DNA from: DAOTXL01 sp034434895
GTDB taxonomy: Bacteria > Chloroflexota > Anaerolineae > JAAYZQ01
DNA: 11,445 nucleotides
NCBI GenBank assembly: GCA_034434895.1
Contig: DAOTYI010000231.1
Location: 1 to 11,445 of the forward strand
Reading direction: 5' to 3'
Shown here: piece by piece, positions 1 through 7,092 of the stretch
Layout of the letters: the number at the start of each line of letters is the position of its first letter
How positions within the stretch are numbered: position 1 is the first letter of the stretch
Program-made: the position numbers and the translations under genes
Notes under the pieces: generated by a model
What the model saw: the letters and a program-made list of their open reading frames with translations, nothing else
What the model was told of the DNA's origin: nothing
The model's database searches: none

Positions 1-507
1 ACCAGGCCCCCATCCCAACCGCCGTCCACTCCCCGCCCTGACCCAAACTGCCAGTCGGTGGTCGAGGGGAACGTCTTCAACAGCGCCGGCCAGCGGGCCA
101 GGGGGGCTACGGTGAGCATCGAGGGGGCTGGCTGGTCCAGGACGATGGCGACCGATGACAACGGCCACTTTGGCTTTGGCGGTTTGTGTGCCGGTACGGC
201 CACCTTGCGAGCGACGCTGCTCAGCGGCCAGAGTGTGCCGGCCGTAACCGTGACCCTGAACGGCAAGAACCACCTGCAGGTCAACCTGAGTGCCGGCCCG
301 ACGCAGGCCACCGCCCCGGTTGGAGCGACGGCGACCGCTACTCGCCCGGCGGCGCAGCCGACCTCCACCGCCGAGGCCAACATGCCTGCCACAGGCTACT
401 CAGGCTGGCTGCTGGTGGGGGGGGCGCTCCTGGGAGCAGCCCTGCTCCTCCTGGCCGGAGCAAGGCGAGTGTTGAGCAGCCGGGAGGGGGCCCATCGCGA
501 CGGATAG
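1..507 (+). CDS. Surface protein with carboxypeptidase-regulatory-like domain and sorting-like tail (5' partial)
   Basis: The frame is open from the first base of the window, so the true start lies upstream. The GTG at 58 is only an internal valine and has no ribosome binding site. The visible part begins with a Pro-rich stretch. A roughly 75-residue beta-sandwich-like unit follows, of the carboxypeptidase-regulatory-like type, with the typical pattern of variable turns and a TDDNGHFGF segment. Next come a Thr/Ala/Pro linker, MPATG (bases 382-396), a Gly/Leu/Ala hydrophobic span, an Arg pair and a short charged tail. That tail order resembles an LPxTG cell-surface sorting signal with M in the first position. 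The domain family is generally extracytoplasmic and non-catalytic. The gene ends 35 nt before cpaB and is probably co-transcribed with it. A plain C-terminal membrane anchor is the alternative to sortase processing. Confidence 0.72.
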   Translation, partial: TRPPSQPPSTPRPDPNCQSVVEGNVFNSAGQRARGATVSIEGAGWSRTMATDDNGHFGFGGLCAGTATLRATLLSGQSVPAVTVTLNGKNHLQVNLSAGPTQATAPVGATATATRPAAQPTSTAEANMPATGYSGWLLVGGALLGAALLLLAGARRVLSSREGAHRDG

Positions 508-542
508 GCCGGCAAAACTCAACGGAAAAAGGAGAAACAACA

Positions 543-1484
543 ATGCGACGTGGTAGATTTCTGATCCTGTTGGGCCTCATCCTGGCCCTGGGCACGGCAG
601 CCGTCGTATTCCTGCTGCTGAAAGGCGCAACGACAACCCCGCCCCCGTCTGAGGTCATCCCGACGGAAGAGGTGGTGGTCGTGATGCAACCCATCGCCAA
701 AGATGAACCGGTGGAAGGCCGGGTCGAATTGAAAGCCATGCCCAAAACAGCCATCCCCACCGGAGCTGTCCGCTCGCTGGCAGAGGTCAGCGGCGTGATC
801 GCCGCGGTGGACCTGGACCAGGGCACGATCCTGCAACATGGCATGGTGCTCACCCCGGAGGAGCGGCGGCGAGAAGGGGAGTTGGGCAAGCTGGTCCAGC
901 CAGGCTATGTGGCCATCGCCTTCCCCATTGACGAACTGTCCAGTGTATCCTACGGCATCCAACCCGGCGACCATGTGGATATCCTGATGACCTTCCCCTT
1001 TATTGACATTGACCAGGAACGGCAGCTTAAGGAACCGGTCTGCCCCATCATCTGTCCCGGCCTGCCAGGTGAGGAAGGAGAACTGATCTCCATCGGCACC
1101 GAAGGCCAGAGGCCGCGTCTGGTCGCCCAACTCACCCTCCAGGATATCGAAGTCCTGGGTGTCGGGCGTTGGGCCACCCAGCAGGCACCGGTAACGGAGG
1201 AGCAGGGAAAAACGCAGACGAAAGAGACCACCCCCACCACCCCAGAGCTTCCGCGGTACATTACCCTGATGCTCACGCCCCAGGATGCCCTGGTCCTCAA
1301 GCTGGCGCGGGAGTATAAGGCCAATATTGACCTGGCCGTGCGGGCCCAGGACGACCACCAGCAGTTCACCACCAGCCAGGTCACGCTGGATTATATCCTG
1401 GCCCGCTTTGCCGTCACCCTGCCGGCGAAACAGCCTTACACGATCGAAGAACTGCAAGGGGCCCGTCCCCAAGGACCGGAATAA
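543..1484 (+). CDS. cpaB: Tad pilus assembly protein CpaB/RcpC
   Basis: The predicted protein has 313 residues. The ATG at 543 has a GGAG at 531-534 with 8-nt spacing. Residues about 5-26 form a single N-terminal membrane span or uncleaved signal. A Thr/Pro-rich spacer follows, then an SAF-type domain at about 42-103 (VVVVMQPIAKDEPV through DLDQGTIL). The RcpC/CpaB domain starts near residue 117 and carries the characteristic GYVAIAFPID and QPGDHVDIL segments (about 121-148). A C-terminal segment (LMLTPQDALVLKLA) matches the end of the family. Members sit in the envelope and help assemble or stabilise the Tad secretion channel. In diderms they work with the RcpA secretin, and in monoderm-like lineages their partner is unclear. 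The gene lies 2 nt before tadZ, which indicates tight translational linkage. A Gln/Lys/Thr/Pro-rich insert (about 220-237) separates the two conserved halves. Confidence 0.9.
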   Translation: MRRGRFLILLGLILALGTAAVVFLLLKGATTTPPPSEVIPTEEVVVVMQPIAKDEPVEGRVELKAMPKTAIPTGAVRSLAEVSGVIAAVDLDQGTILQHGMVLTPEERRREGELGKLVQPGYVAIAFPIDELSSVSYGIQPGDHVDILMTFPFIDIDQERQLKEPVCPIICPGLPGEEGELISIGTEGQRPRLVAQLTLQDIEVLGVGRWATQQAPVTEEQGKTQTKETTPTTPELPRYITLMLTPQDALVLKLAREYKANIDLAVRAQDDHQQFTTSQVTLDYILARFAVTLPAKQPYTIEELQGARPQGPE

Positions 1485-1486
1485 AG

Positions 1487-2779
1487 ATGATGCAGTCAGG
1501 AAGCGAAAAGATCACCCTGCTTATCGTGGACGACATCCCTGAAACGCGGGAGAATCTTCGCAAGCTGCTGTATTTTGAACCGAACATCGAGATTGTGGGC
1601 ATGGCCGGCAACGGCCGGGAAGCCATCCAACAGGCCAAGGCATTGCAGCCGCACATCGTCTTGATGGACATCAACATGCCCGACATGGATGGCATCACCG
1701 CCAGCCAGGAGATCACCCGCGCTGCGCCGATGTGCCAGGTGATCATGATGTCGGTGCAGAGTGAGACCGACTATCTGCGCCGTTCGATGCTGGCCGGCGC
1801 GGCCGACTTTCTGACCAAGCCCTTTACCAGCGAGGAGTTGAGCAGCAGCATCCGACGTGTCTATGAGATGGGAGCCAGCCGACGGGCGGCCATGCCGGTC
1901 ACACCGGCAGGAGTGGAAGGAGGCCCGGCCGTCGCCGCTCGCCGACCCCCGGCAGGCGGAAAGCTGCTGCTGGTCTACAGCCCCAAGGGGGGGACCGGGT
2001 GCAGCGTCGTGGCCATCAACCTGGCCATCGCCCTGGGGCAGGTCACGTCGAAAAAGGTGGTGCTGGTAGATGCCAGCCTTCAGTTTGGCGACCTGGCTGT
2101 CCTGCTGAACCTTCAAGGCCACCGCTCCATCGCCGACGTCAGCAGCCAGAAGGGGGAGCTGGATACCGAGTACCTGACCGCTATCCTGGCTCCCCATCCT
2201 TCCGGCATCCGGGTCCTGGCCGCCCCCCCGGTGCCGGAGGCGGCCGAAACCATCGGCCCCGACCAGGTGAAGGACATCCTGGCTGCCCTGCGCCAACAGT
2301 CCGACTATGTGGTGGTGGACACCTGGAGCTATCTGGACGACATTGTCCTGGCCGCCATGGATCTGGCCGATCGGATCGTGGTGGTGATGACGCCCGAGAT
2401 CCCGGCCATCAAGAGTGCCAAACAGTTCTTTGAAATCGCCGAAGCGTTGCAATTTGCCGACGACCGGATTGACCTGATCCTCAACCAGGTCTTGCCGCGA
2501 GATAGCATCCGGGCTGAACAACTGGAAGGCAGCCTCAAACACAAGATCGCAGCCCAGTTGGAGTATGATCCCAGAAGCATCCGGCAGGCTATCAATCAGG
2601 GGCTGCCCCTGATCATGGCCGAGCCCAATCATCCTCTGGCCGAAAAATTCCGGTTGCTGGCGCAGCAGGAGGTGGCCGCCCTGGAACCTCAGCCGGTGCA
2701 GGCGGTGGAGGAAGCGGCCGCCGCACCATCACCGGAGGCCAGGAAGCGAACCGGACTCTTTGGCCGGCTCAAACGCTAG
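1487..2779 (+). CDS. tadZ: TadZ/CpaE-like pilus localisation protein: receiver plus ParA-type ATPase fusion
   Basis: The predicted protein has 430 residues. Its ATG lies 2 nt after the cpaB stop and is followed directly by a second ATG. Residues 9-127 form a response-regulator receiver domain with D15/D16, the phospho-acceptor D61 (LMDINMPDMDG), S89 and K111 (TKPF) all present. A variable Pro/Ala-rich linker leads to a ParA/MinD-type domain from about 159. This contains SPKGGTGCS (165-173), VDASLQFGD, and a Walker B-like VVVDT segment. The deviant Walker A lysine K167 is kept, but the usual second P-loop lysine is Cys (C172). An Ala/Glu-rich linker and a basic tail (LFGRLKR) end the protein. 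TadZ proteins mark the pilus assembly site and recruit other Tad proteins. Position between cpaB and tadA supports the call. What is unusual is that the receiver looks phosphorylatable, whereas many family members have degenerate ones. Confidence 0.9.
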   Translation: MMQSGSEKITLLIVDDIPETRENLRKLLYFEPNIEIVGMAGNGREAIQQAKALQPHIVLMDINMPDMDGITASQEITRAAPMCQVIMMSVQSETDYLRRSMLAGAADFLTKPFTSEELSSSIRRVYEMGASRRAAMPVTPAGVEGGPAVAARRPPAGGKLLLVYSPKGGTGCSVVAINLAIALGQVTSKKVVLVDASLQFGDLAVLLNLQGHRSIADVSSQKGELDTEYLTAILAPHPSGIRVLAAPPVPEAAETIGPDQVKDILAALRQQSDYVVVDTWSYLDDIVLAAMDLADRIVVVMTPEIPAIKSAKQFFEIAEALQFADDRIDLILNQVLPRDSIRAEQLEGSLKHKIAAQLEYDPRSIRQAINQGLPLIMAEPNHPLAEKFRLLAQQEVAALEPQPVQAVEEAAAAPSPEARKRTGLFGRLKR

Positions 2780-2840
2780 CTCGACCCTGTTCGATTCGAT
2801 CGCGTTCTCTGTGCCTCTGCGGTGATCTGGATGGAAAGGG

Positions 2841-2846
2841 AAGGAG
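2841..2846 (+). promoter_or_regulatory. Ribosome binding site that fixes the tadA start
   Basis: AAGGAG lies 8 nt before the ATG at 2855. In-frame GTG 2822 and ATG 2831 lie upstream of it and have no comparable site. The 12-mer GAGAGGTAGAGA that overlaps this site (2844-2855) recurs exactly before tadC (5265-5276). Confidence 0.75.
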
Positions 2847-2854
2847 AGGTAGAG

Positions 2855-4243
2855 ATGTCTTTACTACGCAGGATTGAAAAGAGTCAGCAGTTGCCGGCGC
2901 AACAACCACCCACCCCGGTCGAGCGCCCGACCAGGCTCGAAGACCTGCGCCTGCGCCGTGCGCCCGCCGCTCCGGTGCGAGACACCTTTTTGGACCTGAA
3001 GAGCCGCATCCATAGCAAGCTGATCGCCGAGCTGGACCCCAAGATGGATGTGTCCAAGACCGATGAGATGCGCCAGACCATCGAAGAGATGTACGACACC
3101 ATGCTGGCCCAGGAGAACCTGATCCTGGGCCGGGCCGACCGCCAGCGGCTCTTTGAACAGATCGTGGCCGAGATCCTGGGCTATGGCCCCATCGAACCGC
3201 TGCTGGCCGATGACACCATCACCGAGATCATGGTCAATGGCCCCAACGCGGTCTATATCGAGCGAGCGGGGCGGATCGAACCCACCGACATCAAGTTCGA
3301 AAACGACGACCATGTGCTGCGCATCATTGACCGCATCGTCTCGCCGCTGGGCCGGCGCATTGACGAGAGTCAGCCCTACGTAGATGCCCGCCTGCCCGAC
3401 GGCTCGCGCGTCAACGCCGTCATCCCTCCCCTGTCGCTCATCGGCCCTGTCCTGACCATCCGCAAATTCGCCCGCATTCCGATCACCGCCCAGACCTTGG
3501 TGGAGCTGGGTTCGATCACCCCGGAGGCGCTGGAGTTCATCAAAGCCTGCGTCCAGGCCCGGCTCAACATAGTCATCTCGGGCGGCACCGGCTCCGGCAA
3601 GACGACGACCCTGAACGTCTTCTCGGCCTTTATCCCCAACGACGAACGGATCATCACCCTGGAGAACGCCGCCGAACTCCAGCTTCAGCAGGACCACGTC
3701 GTGACCCTGGAAACCCGTCCCCCCAACGTCGAGGGCAAGGGGGAGATCACCATGCGACAGCTTGTGATCAACAGCCTGCGCATGAGGCCCGACCGGATCA
3801 TCGTCGGCGAGTGCCGGGGGCCGGAGGCCATTGACATGTTGCAGGCGATGAACACCGGCCACGACGGCAGCATGACCACCGCCCACTCCAACAGCCCCCG
3901 CGATACCCTGGCCCGCCTGGAAACGATGGTGCTGATGGCCGGCATGGACCTGCCGCTGCGGGCCATCCGCGAACAGATCGCCTCCGCCCTGCACCTGGTG
4001 GTGCATCAGGAGCGGATGCGCGATGGCTCGCGCAAAATCGTGGCCATTACCGAAGTGCAGGGCATGGAAGGGGATGTGATCGTCATGCAAGACCTGTTCA
4101 AGTTCGAACAGGAGGGGATCGAGGGAGGCAAGGTGATCGGCCGGCTCAAACCGACCGGCATCCGCCCCAAGTTTATGGAGATCATCGAGGCCGCCAACAT
4201 CCACCTGCCGCCGACCATCTTTGGAGTGGGGCGTCGCTTCTGA
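2855..4243 (+). CDS. tadA: Tad pilus assembly ATPase TadA/CpaF
   Basis: The predicted protein has 462 residues, a usual size for this family. It is the hexameric secretion ATPase that powers Tad/Flp pilus polymerisation at the inner membrane (type II/IV secretion GspE superfamily). The N-terminal 45 residues are polar and Pro-rich. An N-terminal domain follows with the family stretch GYGPIEPLLADDTITEIMVNG. The Walker A box GGTGSGKT is at 243-250. The Asp/Glu region is around ITLENAAELQL, the Walker B-type RIIVGE at 314-319, and the His box TAHSNSP includes H344. All catalytic elements look intact. The start at 2855 is chosen because AAGGAG lies 8 nt upstream. A 75-nt gap separates it from tadZ, the longest gap in the pilus operon, and tadB follows after a 20-nt gap. 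No FHA or other accessory domain is visible. Confidence 0.95.
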   Translation: MSLLRRIEKSQQLPAQQPPTPVERPTRLEDLRLRRAPAAPVRDTFLDLKSRIHSKLIAELDPKMDVSKTDEMRQTIEEMYDTMLAQENLILGRADRQRLFEQIVAEILGYGPIEPLLADDTITEIMVNGPNAVYIERAGRIEPTDIKFENDDHVLRIIDRIVSPLGRRIDESQPYVDARLPDGSRVNAVIPPLSLIGPVLTIRKFARIPITAQTLVELGSITPEALEFIKACVQARLNIVISGGTGSGKTTTLNVFSAFIPNDERIITLENAAELQLQQDHVVTLETRPPNVEGKGEITMRQLVINSLRMRPDRIIVGECRGPEAIDMLQAMNTGHDGSMTTAHSNSPRDTLARLETMVLMAGMDLPLRAIREQIASALHLVVHQERMRDGSRKIVAITEVQGMEGDVIVMQDLFKFEQEGIEGGKVIGRLKPTGIRPKFMEIIEAANIHLPPTIFGVGRRF

Positions 4244-4244
4244 G

Positions 4245-4265
4245 TTCAAGGTTGGAGGTTGGAAT
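4245..4265 (+). repeat. Three-unit degenerate heptamer array between tadA and tadB
   Basis: TTCAAGG, TTGGAGG and TTGGAAT lie head to tail immediately after the tadA stop. The middle unit supplies the GGAGG ribosome binding site for tadB and the last unit contains the first two bases of its ATG. The units resemble the TTGGAGA array at 9852-9900. With only three imperfect copies this could be chance, so the call rests partly on that resemblance. Confidence 0.45.
4254..4258 (+). promoter_or_regulatory. Ribosome binding site for tadB
   Basis: GGAGG lies 5 nt before the ATG at 4264. It decides this start over the in-frame TTG at 4252, which overlaps the site itself, and over the later ATG at 4285. 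Confidence 0.7.
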
Positions 4266-5235
4266 GGGATCGTTGCAAATCTGCATGAACCCACTGATTC
4301 TGGCCGTGGCCGCCGCTGCGGCCGTGTTTCTGCTCTTTGTCGGACTGAGCCGGGCAGGACAGGCCGGCGAAGAGGCCGTTGAAGAGCGGCTGGACCGCTA
4401 TGGCAGCCGGGCCGATACCAGGGGCGAACCCAAACGCAAAAAGCGCCGTTCGGCCATGGACGGCCTGGAGGCGATGGTCACCAAACGGGGCTTTGCCGCC
4501 AACCTCCAGACCGACCTGGCCCGCGCCGATTTAAAGCTCCGGGTCGCCGAATTCATGGTGCTGAACATCCTGTCGGTCCTGCTTTTCTTCCTGCTGGCCC
4601 GCCTGATCTTTGGCTCGCCGCTGATAGGGTTGCTGTTTGGGATCGTCGGCTTTTTTGTCCCACGTTTCTACCTGAGTTTCCGCAAGAGACGCCGTTTGAA
4701 CGCTTTTAACGACCAACTGGGCGATACCATCACCCTGCTGGCCAATTCGCTGCGATCCGGCTTTTCCATCGTGCAATCCATGAAAACGGCAGCCGAACAG
4801 TTGCCCAACCCCATCGCCGCCGAGTTCCACCGGGTCACGCAGGAGATCGCCCTGGGCCTGCACTACGAAGAGGCCCTCAACAACATGTTGCGCCGCGTCC
4901 CCAGCGACGACCTGGACCTGTTGATCACCGCTGTCAACATTCAGGGAAAGGTGGGAGGAAACCTGGCCGAAATCCTGGACACCATCGGCCACACCATCCG
5001 CGAGCGGGTGCGCATCAAGGGCGAAATCCGCGTCCTCACCGCCCAACAGATGATCTCCGGCTACATCCTGACCGTCCTGCCGGTGGCGCTGGGCCTGATC
5101 CTGTATCTGATCAACAGGACCTACATGGGCCGCATGTTTCGGGACCCCTGCGGTCTGATCATGTTGGGTGTGGCGGCGGTCATGATCTTTGCCGGATTTA
5201 TGGCCATCCGCAAGATCGTGAATATCGAGGTCTAA
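4264..5235 (+). CDS. tadB: Tad pilus inner-membrane platform protein TadB
   Basis: The predicted protein has 323 residues. It is a GspF/T2SSF-type polytopic membrane protein that forms the inner-membrane platform with TadC and couples to the TadA ATPase. An N-terminal membrane span lies at about 10-28. A charged cytoplasmic segment rich in Lys/Arg follows, then two closely spaced spans at about 95-135. The T2SSF domain starts near D150 (DQLGDTITLLANSLRSGFS) and holds the signature GGNLAEILDTI at 231-241. Two C-terminal spans (about 267-285 and 297-316) complete the expected topology. Gene order tadA-tadB-tadC is the conserved one for this system. The ATG at 4264 is preferred because of GGAGG at 4254-4258. 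ATG 4285 would leave the first span with a very short leader. Confidence 0.92.
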   Translation: MGSLQICMNPLILAVAAAAAVFLLFVGLSRAGQAGEEAVEERLDRYGSRADTRGEPKRKKRRSAMDGLEAMVTKRGFAANLQTDLARADLKLRVAEFMVLNILSVLLFFLLARLIFGSPLIGLLFGIVGFFVPRFYLSFRKRRRLNAFNDQLGDTITLLANSLRSGFSIVQSMKTAAEQLPNPIAAEFHRVTQEIALGLHYEEALNNMLRRVPSDDLDLLITAVNIQGKVGGNLAEILDTIGHTIRERVRIKGEIRVLTAQQMISGYILTVLPVALGLILYLINRTYMGRMFRDPCGLIMLGVAAVMIFAGFMAIRKIVNIEV

Positions 5236-5238
5236 GCA

Positions 5239-5260
5239 GGGCAACGGCGAGCAGTTGCCC
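5239..5260. repeat. Short hairpin repeat between tadB and tadC
   Basis: GGGCAAC (5239-5245) and GTTGCCC (5254-5260) are perfect 7-bp arms around an 8-nt loop, followed by TAC. There is no T-run and the site lies inside the operon, so it is not a typical intrinsic terminator. A relative occurs at 7020-7041 before hpf, sharing GGGCAAC, GCAGTTG and CCTAC. Confidence 0.6.
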
Positions 5261-5278
5261 TACAGAGAGGTAGAGACT

Positions 5279-6202
5279 ATGCTGATGATCATCGTCCCGG
5301 TTCTGACCTTTCTGGCCATCCTGCTGATTGTGGTGGGCATCGCGGCCCCCCGCCCGGCCGATGAGGTCGAGGCACGCCTGATCGAATATGGCGGCCGACC
5401 CCTCACCCTGGAGGAGATCGAGCTTTCCCAGCCCTTCAGCCAGCGGATTCTGGTGCCCATGCTCCAGGCCAGCGCCCAGTTCATGGCTCGCTTCACCCCT
5501 CAACGCACGTTAGAAGCCACCCGTCACAAGCTCGAACTGGCCGGGAACCCTAACAACTGGAGTCCGGCTGAGTTCCTCGGCTTCCGGGGGCTGGCCGCCC
5601 TGGTATTGGCCGCCCTGGTCTTCTTCCTGACCATGTTGGGCAATGTCGATCCGGCCAGGCGTCTGCTCTTCCTGCTGGTCATTGGCCTGCTGGGTTACTT
5701 TCTGCCCACCCTGTGGCTGAGCAGACGCATCCGACGCCGCCAGGACGAGATTGTCAAAACCCTGCCCGATGCCCTGGACCTGCTGACCATCAGCGTGGAG
5801 GCCGGTCTGCCGTTCGACGGGGCCATGCAACGGGTGGCGGAAAAATGGGACAACGAGATCAGCCGGGCCTTCCAGCGCATGTTGAACGAAATGCGGGTGG
5901 GCAAATCCCGCAAGGATGCGCTGCGGGACATGGCCGACCGGATGGGTGTGCCCGATGTCACCAGCTTTGTAGCCGCCCTGATCCAGGCTGACCAACTGGG
6001 CATCAGCATCGCCAAAGTGCTGCGCATCCAATCGGAGCAGATGCGCATCAAGCGGCGCCAGAGGGCGGAAGAAAAGGCGCACCAGGCCCCGATCAAGATG
6101 TTGATCCCGATGACCTTCCTGATCTTCCCGACCATCTTGATCATCATCCTGGGGCCGGCAGCCCTGATTTTGAAAGAGTCGCCTATCCTGAGCGCGTTCT
6201 GA
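5279..6202 (+). CDS. tadC: Tad pilus inner-membrane platform protein TadC
   Basis: The predicted protein has 307 residues and is the second GspF/T2SSF-type platform protein, partner of TadB. One N-terminal span covers about residues 2-21. A cytoplasmic segment follows, then two spans at about 104-143, separated by NVDPARR. The T2SSF domain begins near D164 with DALDLLTISVEAGLPFDGAM, a segment characteristic of TadC. A C-terminal span (about 277-298) follows the basic MRIKRRQRAEEKAHQAPIK stretch. The ATG at 5279 is chosen because GAGG at 5267-5270 lies 8 nt upstream. The in-frame TTG at 5255 falls inside the hairpin repeat and has no such site. It is the last recognisable pilus gene of the operon, with comF 33 nt downstream. 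No frameshift or missing region is seen. Confidence 0.93.
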   Translation: MLMIIVPVLTFLAILLIVVGIAAPRPADEVEARLIEYGGRPLTLEEIELSQPFSQRILVPMLQASAQFMARFTPQRTLEATRHKLELAGNPNNWSPAEFLGFRGLAALVLAALVFFLTMLGNVDPARRLLFLLVIGLLGYFLPTLWLSRRIRRRQDEIVKTLPDALDLLTISVEAGLPFDGAMQRVAEKWDNEISRAFQRMLNEMRVGKSRKDALRDMADRMGVPDVTSFVAALIQADQLGISIAKVLRIQSEQMRIKRRQRAEEKAHQAPIKMLIPMTFLIFPTILIIILGPAALILKESPILSAF

Positions 6203-6235
6203 GCGCGTGACCGTATAGGCCTCGACACCCGGCTT

Positions 6236-7009
6236 GTGATCGCAAAGACCGACGCCCCACAGCCTGCCCCTTCCGGTCACAGGTGGCTCAAGGGGCTGGG
6301 CGAGGTGCTCCTTGACCTGTTGTTCCCACCCAGATGTGTGGCCTGCCATCGCCTGGGCACCTGGCTGTGCGCCGCCTGTCTGAACGAGATTGAAGCGATC
6401 CGGCCACCGGTGTGCCCTCACTGCGGCTGGCCTGTGGCAGAACCGCTCCATTCCGATTCCACCCAACCCCAACAGGGCTGCGATCGCTGCCGGCAGAACC
6501 CGCTTCAGCTCGACGGCCTGCGGGCCTGCGCCTTCCACAGCGGCCCCCTGCGCCAGGCGATCCACCAGTTCAAGTATGAAGATGTGCGCAGCCTGGCCAT
6601 CCCGTTGGGCCAACTGATGGGCGCTGGCTGGTCCCAGCTATGGCCGTCCGACTATGACCCGGATGTCATCGTGCCGGTGCCCCTCCACCCCAGCCGGCAG
6701 CGGGAACGGGGCTACAACCAGTCAGCCCTCCTGGCCCGCGAATTGGGTGTGTACCTGCGGCGACCGGTGGTGGAACAGGTCCTGATCCGCACCAGAGCCA
6801 CCGTTCCCCAGGTGGGATTGAACGCCCAGGAACGGCGGGCCAACGTGCACGAGGCCTTCCGCTGCGTCAACAATAACCTGCAAGGCAAACGGGTGCTGCT
6901 CGTGGACGATGTCTGCACCACCGGGTCCACCCTGGAAGCGGCCTCTACTGCCCTGAAGAGGAGCGGTGTTTCGTCTGTCTGGGCCTACACGCTGGCCCGT
7001 GCCCGCTAA
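6236..7009 (+). CDS. comF: ComF family protein (phosphoribosyltransferase-like, competence-associated)
   Basis: The predicted protein has 257 residues. It belongs to the ComF/GntX family, linked to natural transformation in several bacteria; the enzymatic substrate of the family is not established. The N-terminal zinc-ribbon-like region has four Cys pairs: C34/C37, C45/C48, C60/C63 and C82/C85. The C-terminal phosphoribosyltransferase fold includes VIVPVPLHPSRQRERGYNQS and the PRPP-binding motif VLLVDDVCTTGST at 220-232, both intact. The start is a GTG with no clear ribosome binding site. No other usual start codon occurs in frame back to the tadC stop. The 33-nt gap after tadC contains nothing terminator-like, so co-transcription with the pilus genes is plausible. 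hpf follows after 83 nt, and comF-hpf proximity also occurs in other phyla (for example Bacillus). Confidence 0.9.
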   Translation: MIAKTDAPQPAPSGHRWLKGLGEVLLDLLFPPRCVACHRLGTWLCAACLNEIEAIRPPVCPHCGWPVAEPLHSDSTQPQQGCDRCRQNPLQLDGLRACAFHSGPLRQAIHQFKYEDVRSLAIPLGQLMGAGWSQLWPSDYDPDVIVPVPLHPSRQRERGYNQSALLARELGVYLRRPVVEQVLIRTRATVPQVGLNAQERRANVHEAFRCVNNNLQGKRVLLVDDVCTTGSTLEAASTALKRSGVSSVWAYTLARAR

Positions 7010-7019
7010 ATGAAATGGA

Positions 7020-7041
7020 GGGCAACTGCTCGCAGTTGTCC
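7020..7041. repeat. Hairpin repeat in the hpf leader
   Basis: GGGCAACTGC (7020-7029) pairs with GCAGTTGTCC (7032-7041) apart from one G-T pair, with a 2-nt centre. CTAC follows. It shares sequence and form with the hairpin at 5239-5260. No T-run follows, so termination of comF here is doubtful. It could protect transcript ends or simply be a dispersed repeat. Confidence 0.6.
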
Positions 7042-7092
7042 TACTTAGGGGTGAGGTTGGATCGAATATTGCCGAGATAAGGAGAGTAGAAA

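Noticed and set aside
186..542. An in-frame upstream extension of cpaB from an ATG at 186.
   Set aside because: It overlaps the surface-protein frame, encodes Arg/Pro-rich junk and would bury the natural N-terminal membrane span; GGAG at 531-534 supports ATG 543.
1496..2632. A 378-residue open frame on the minus strand opposite tadZ.
   Set aside because: It has the same shadow composition, and the tadZ motifs on the plus strand fully explain the coding signal.
2780..2840. A regulatory element in the tadZ-tadA gap, including the phrase CTCTGTGCCTCTGCGGTG, which resembles an intergenic phrase I associate with several environmental bacteria.
   Set aside because: It is a single copy with no hairpin or promoter match here, so a repeat cannot be shown from this window alone.
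2864..4294. A 476-residue open frame on the minus strand opposite tadA.
   Set aside because: It is a high-GC shadow of tadA: no ribosome binding site, no recognisable domain, a composition heavy in His/Asp/Gln/Gly, and the plus strand encodes a textbook ATPase.
5236..5278. The tadB-tadC hairpin as an intrinsic terminator.
   Set aside because: There is no T-run, the stem is short, and tadC is expected to be co-transcribed with tadB.
7010..7092. A promoter or riboswitch in the hpf leader.
   Set aside because: TTGTCC at 7036 has no -10 box at a suitable distance, and apart from the hairpin no conserved RNA structure is recognised.
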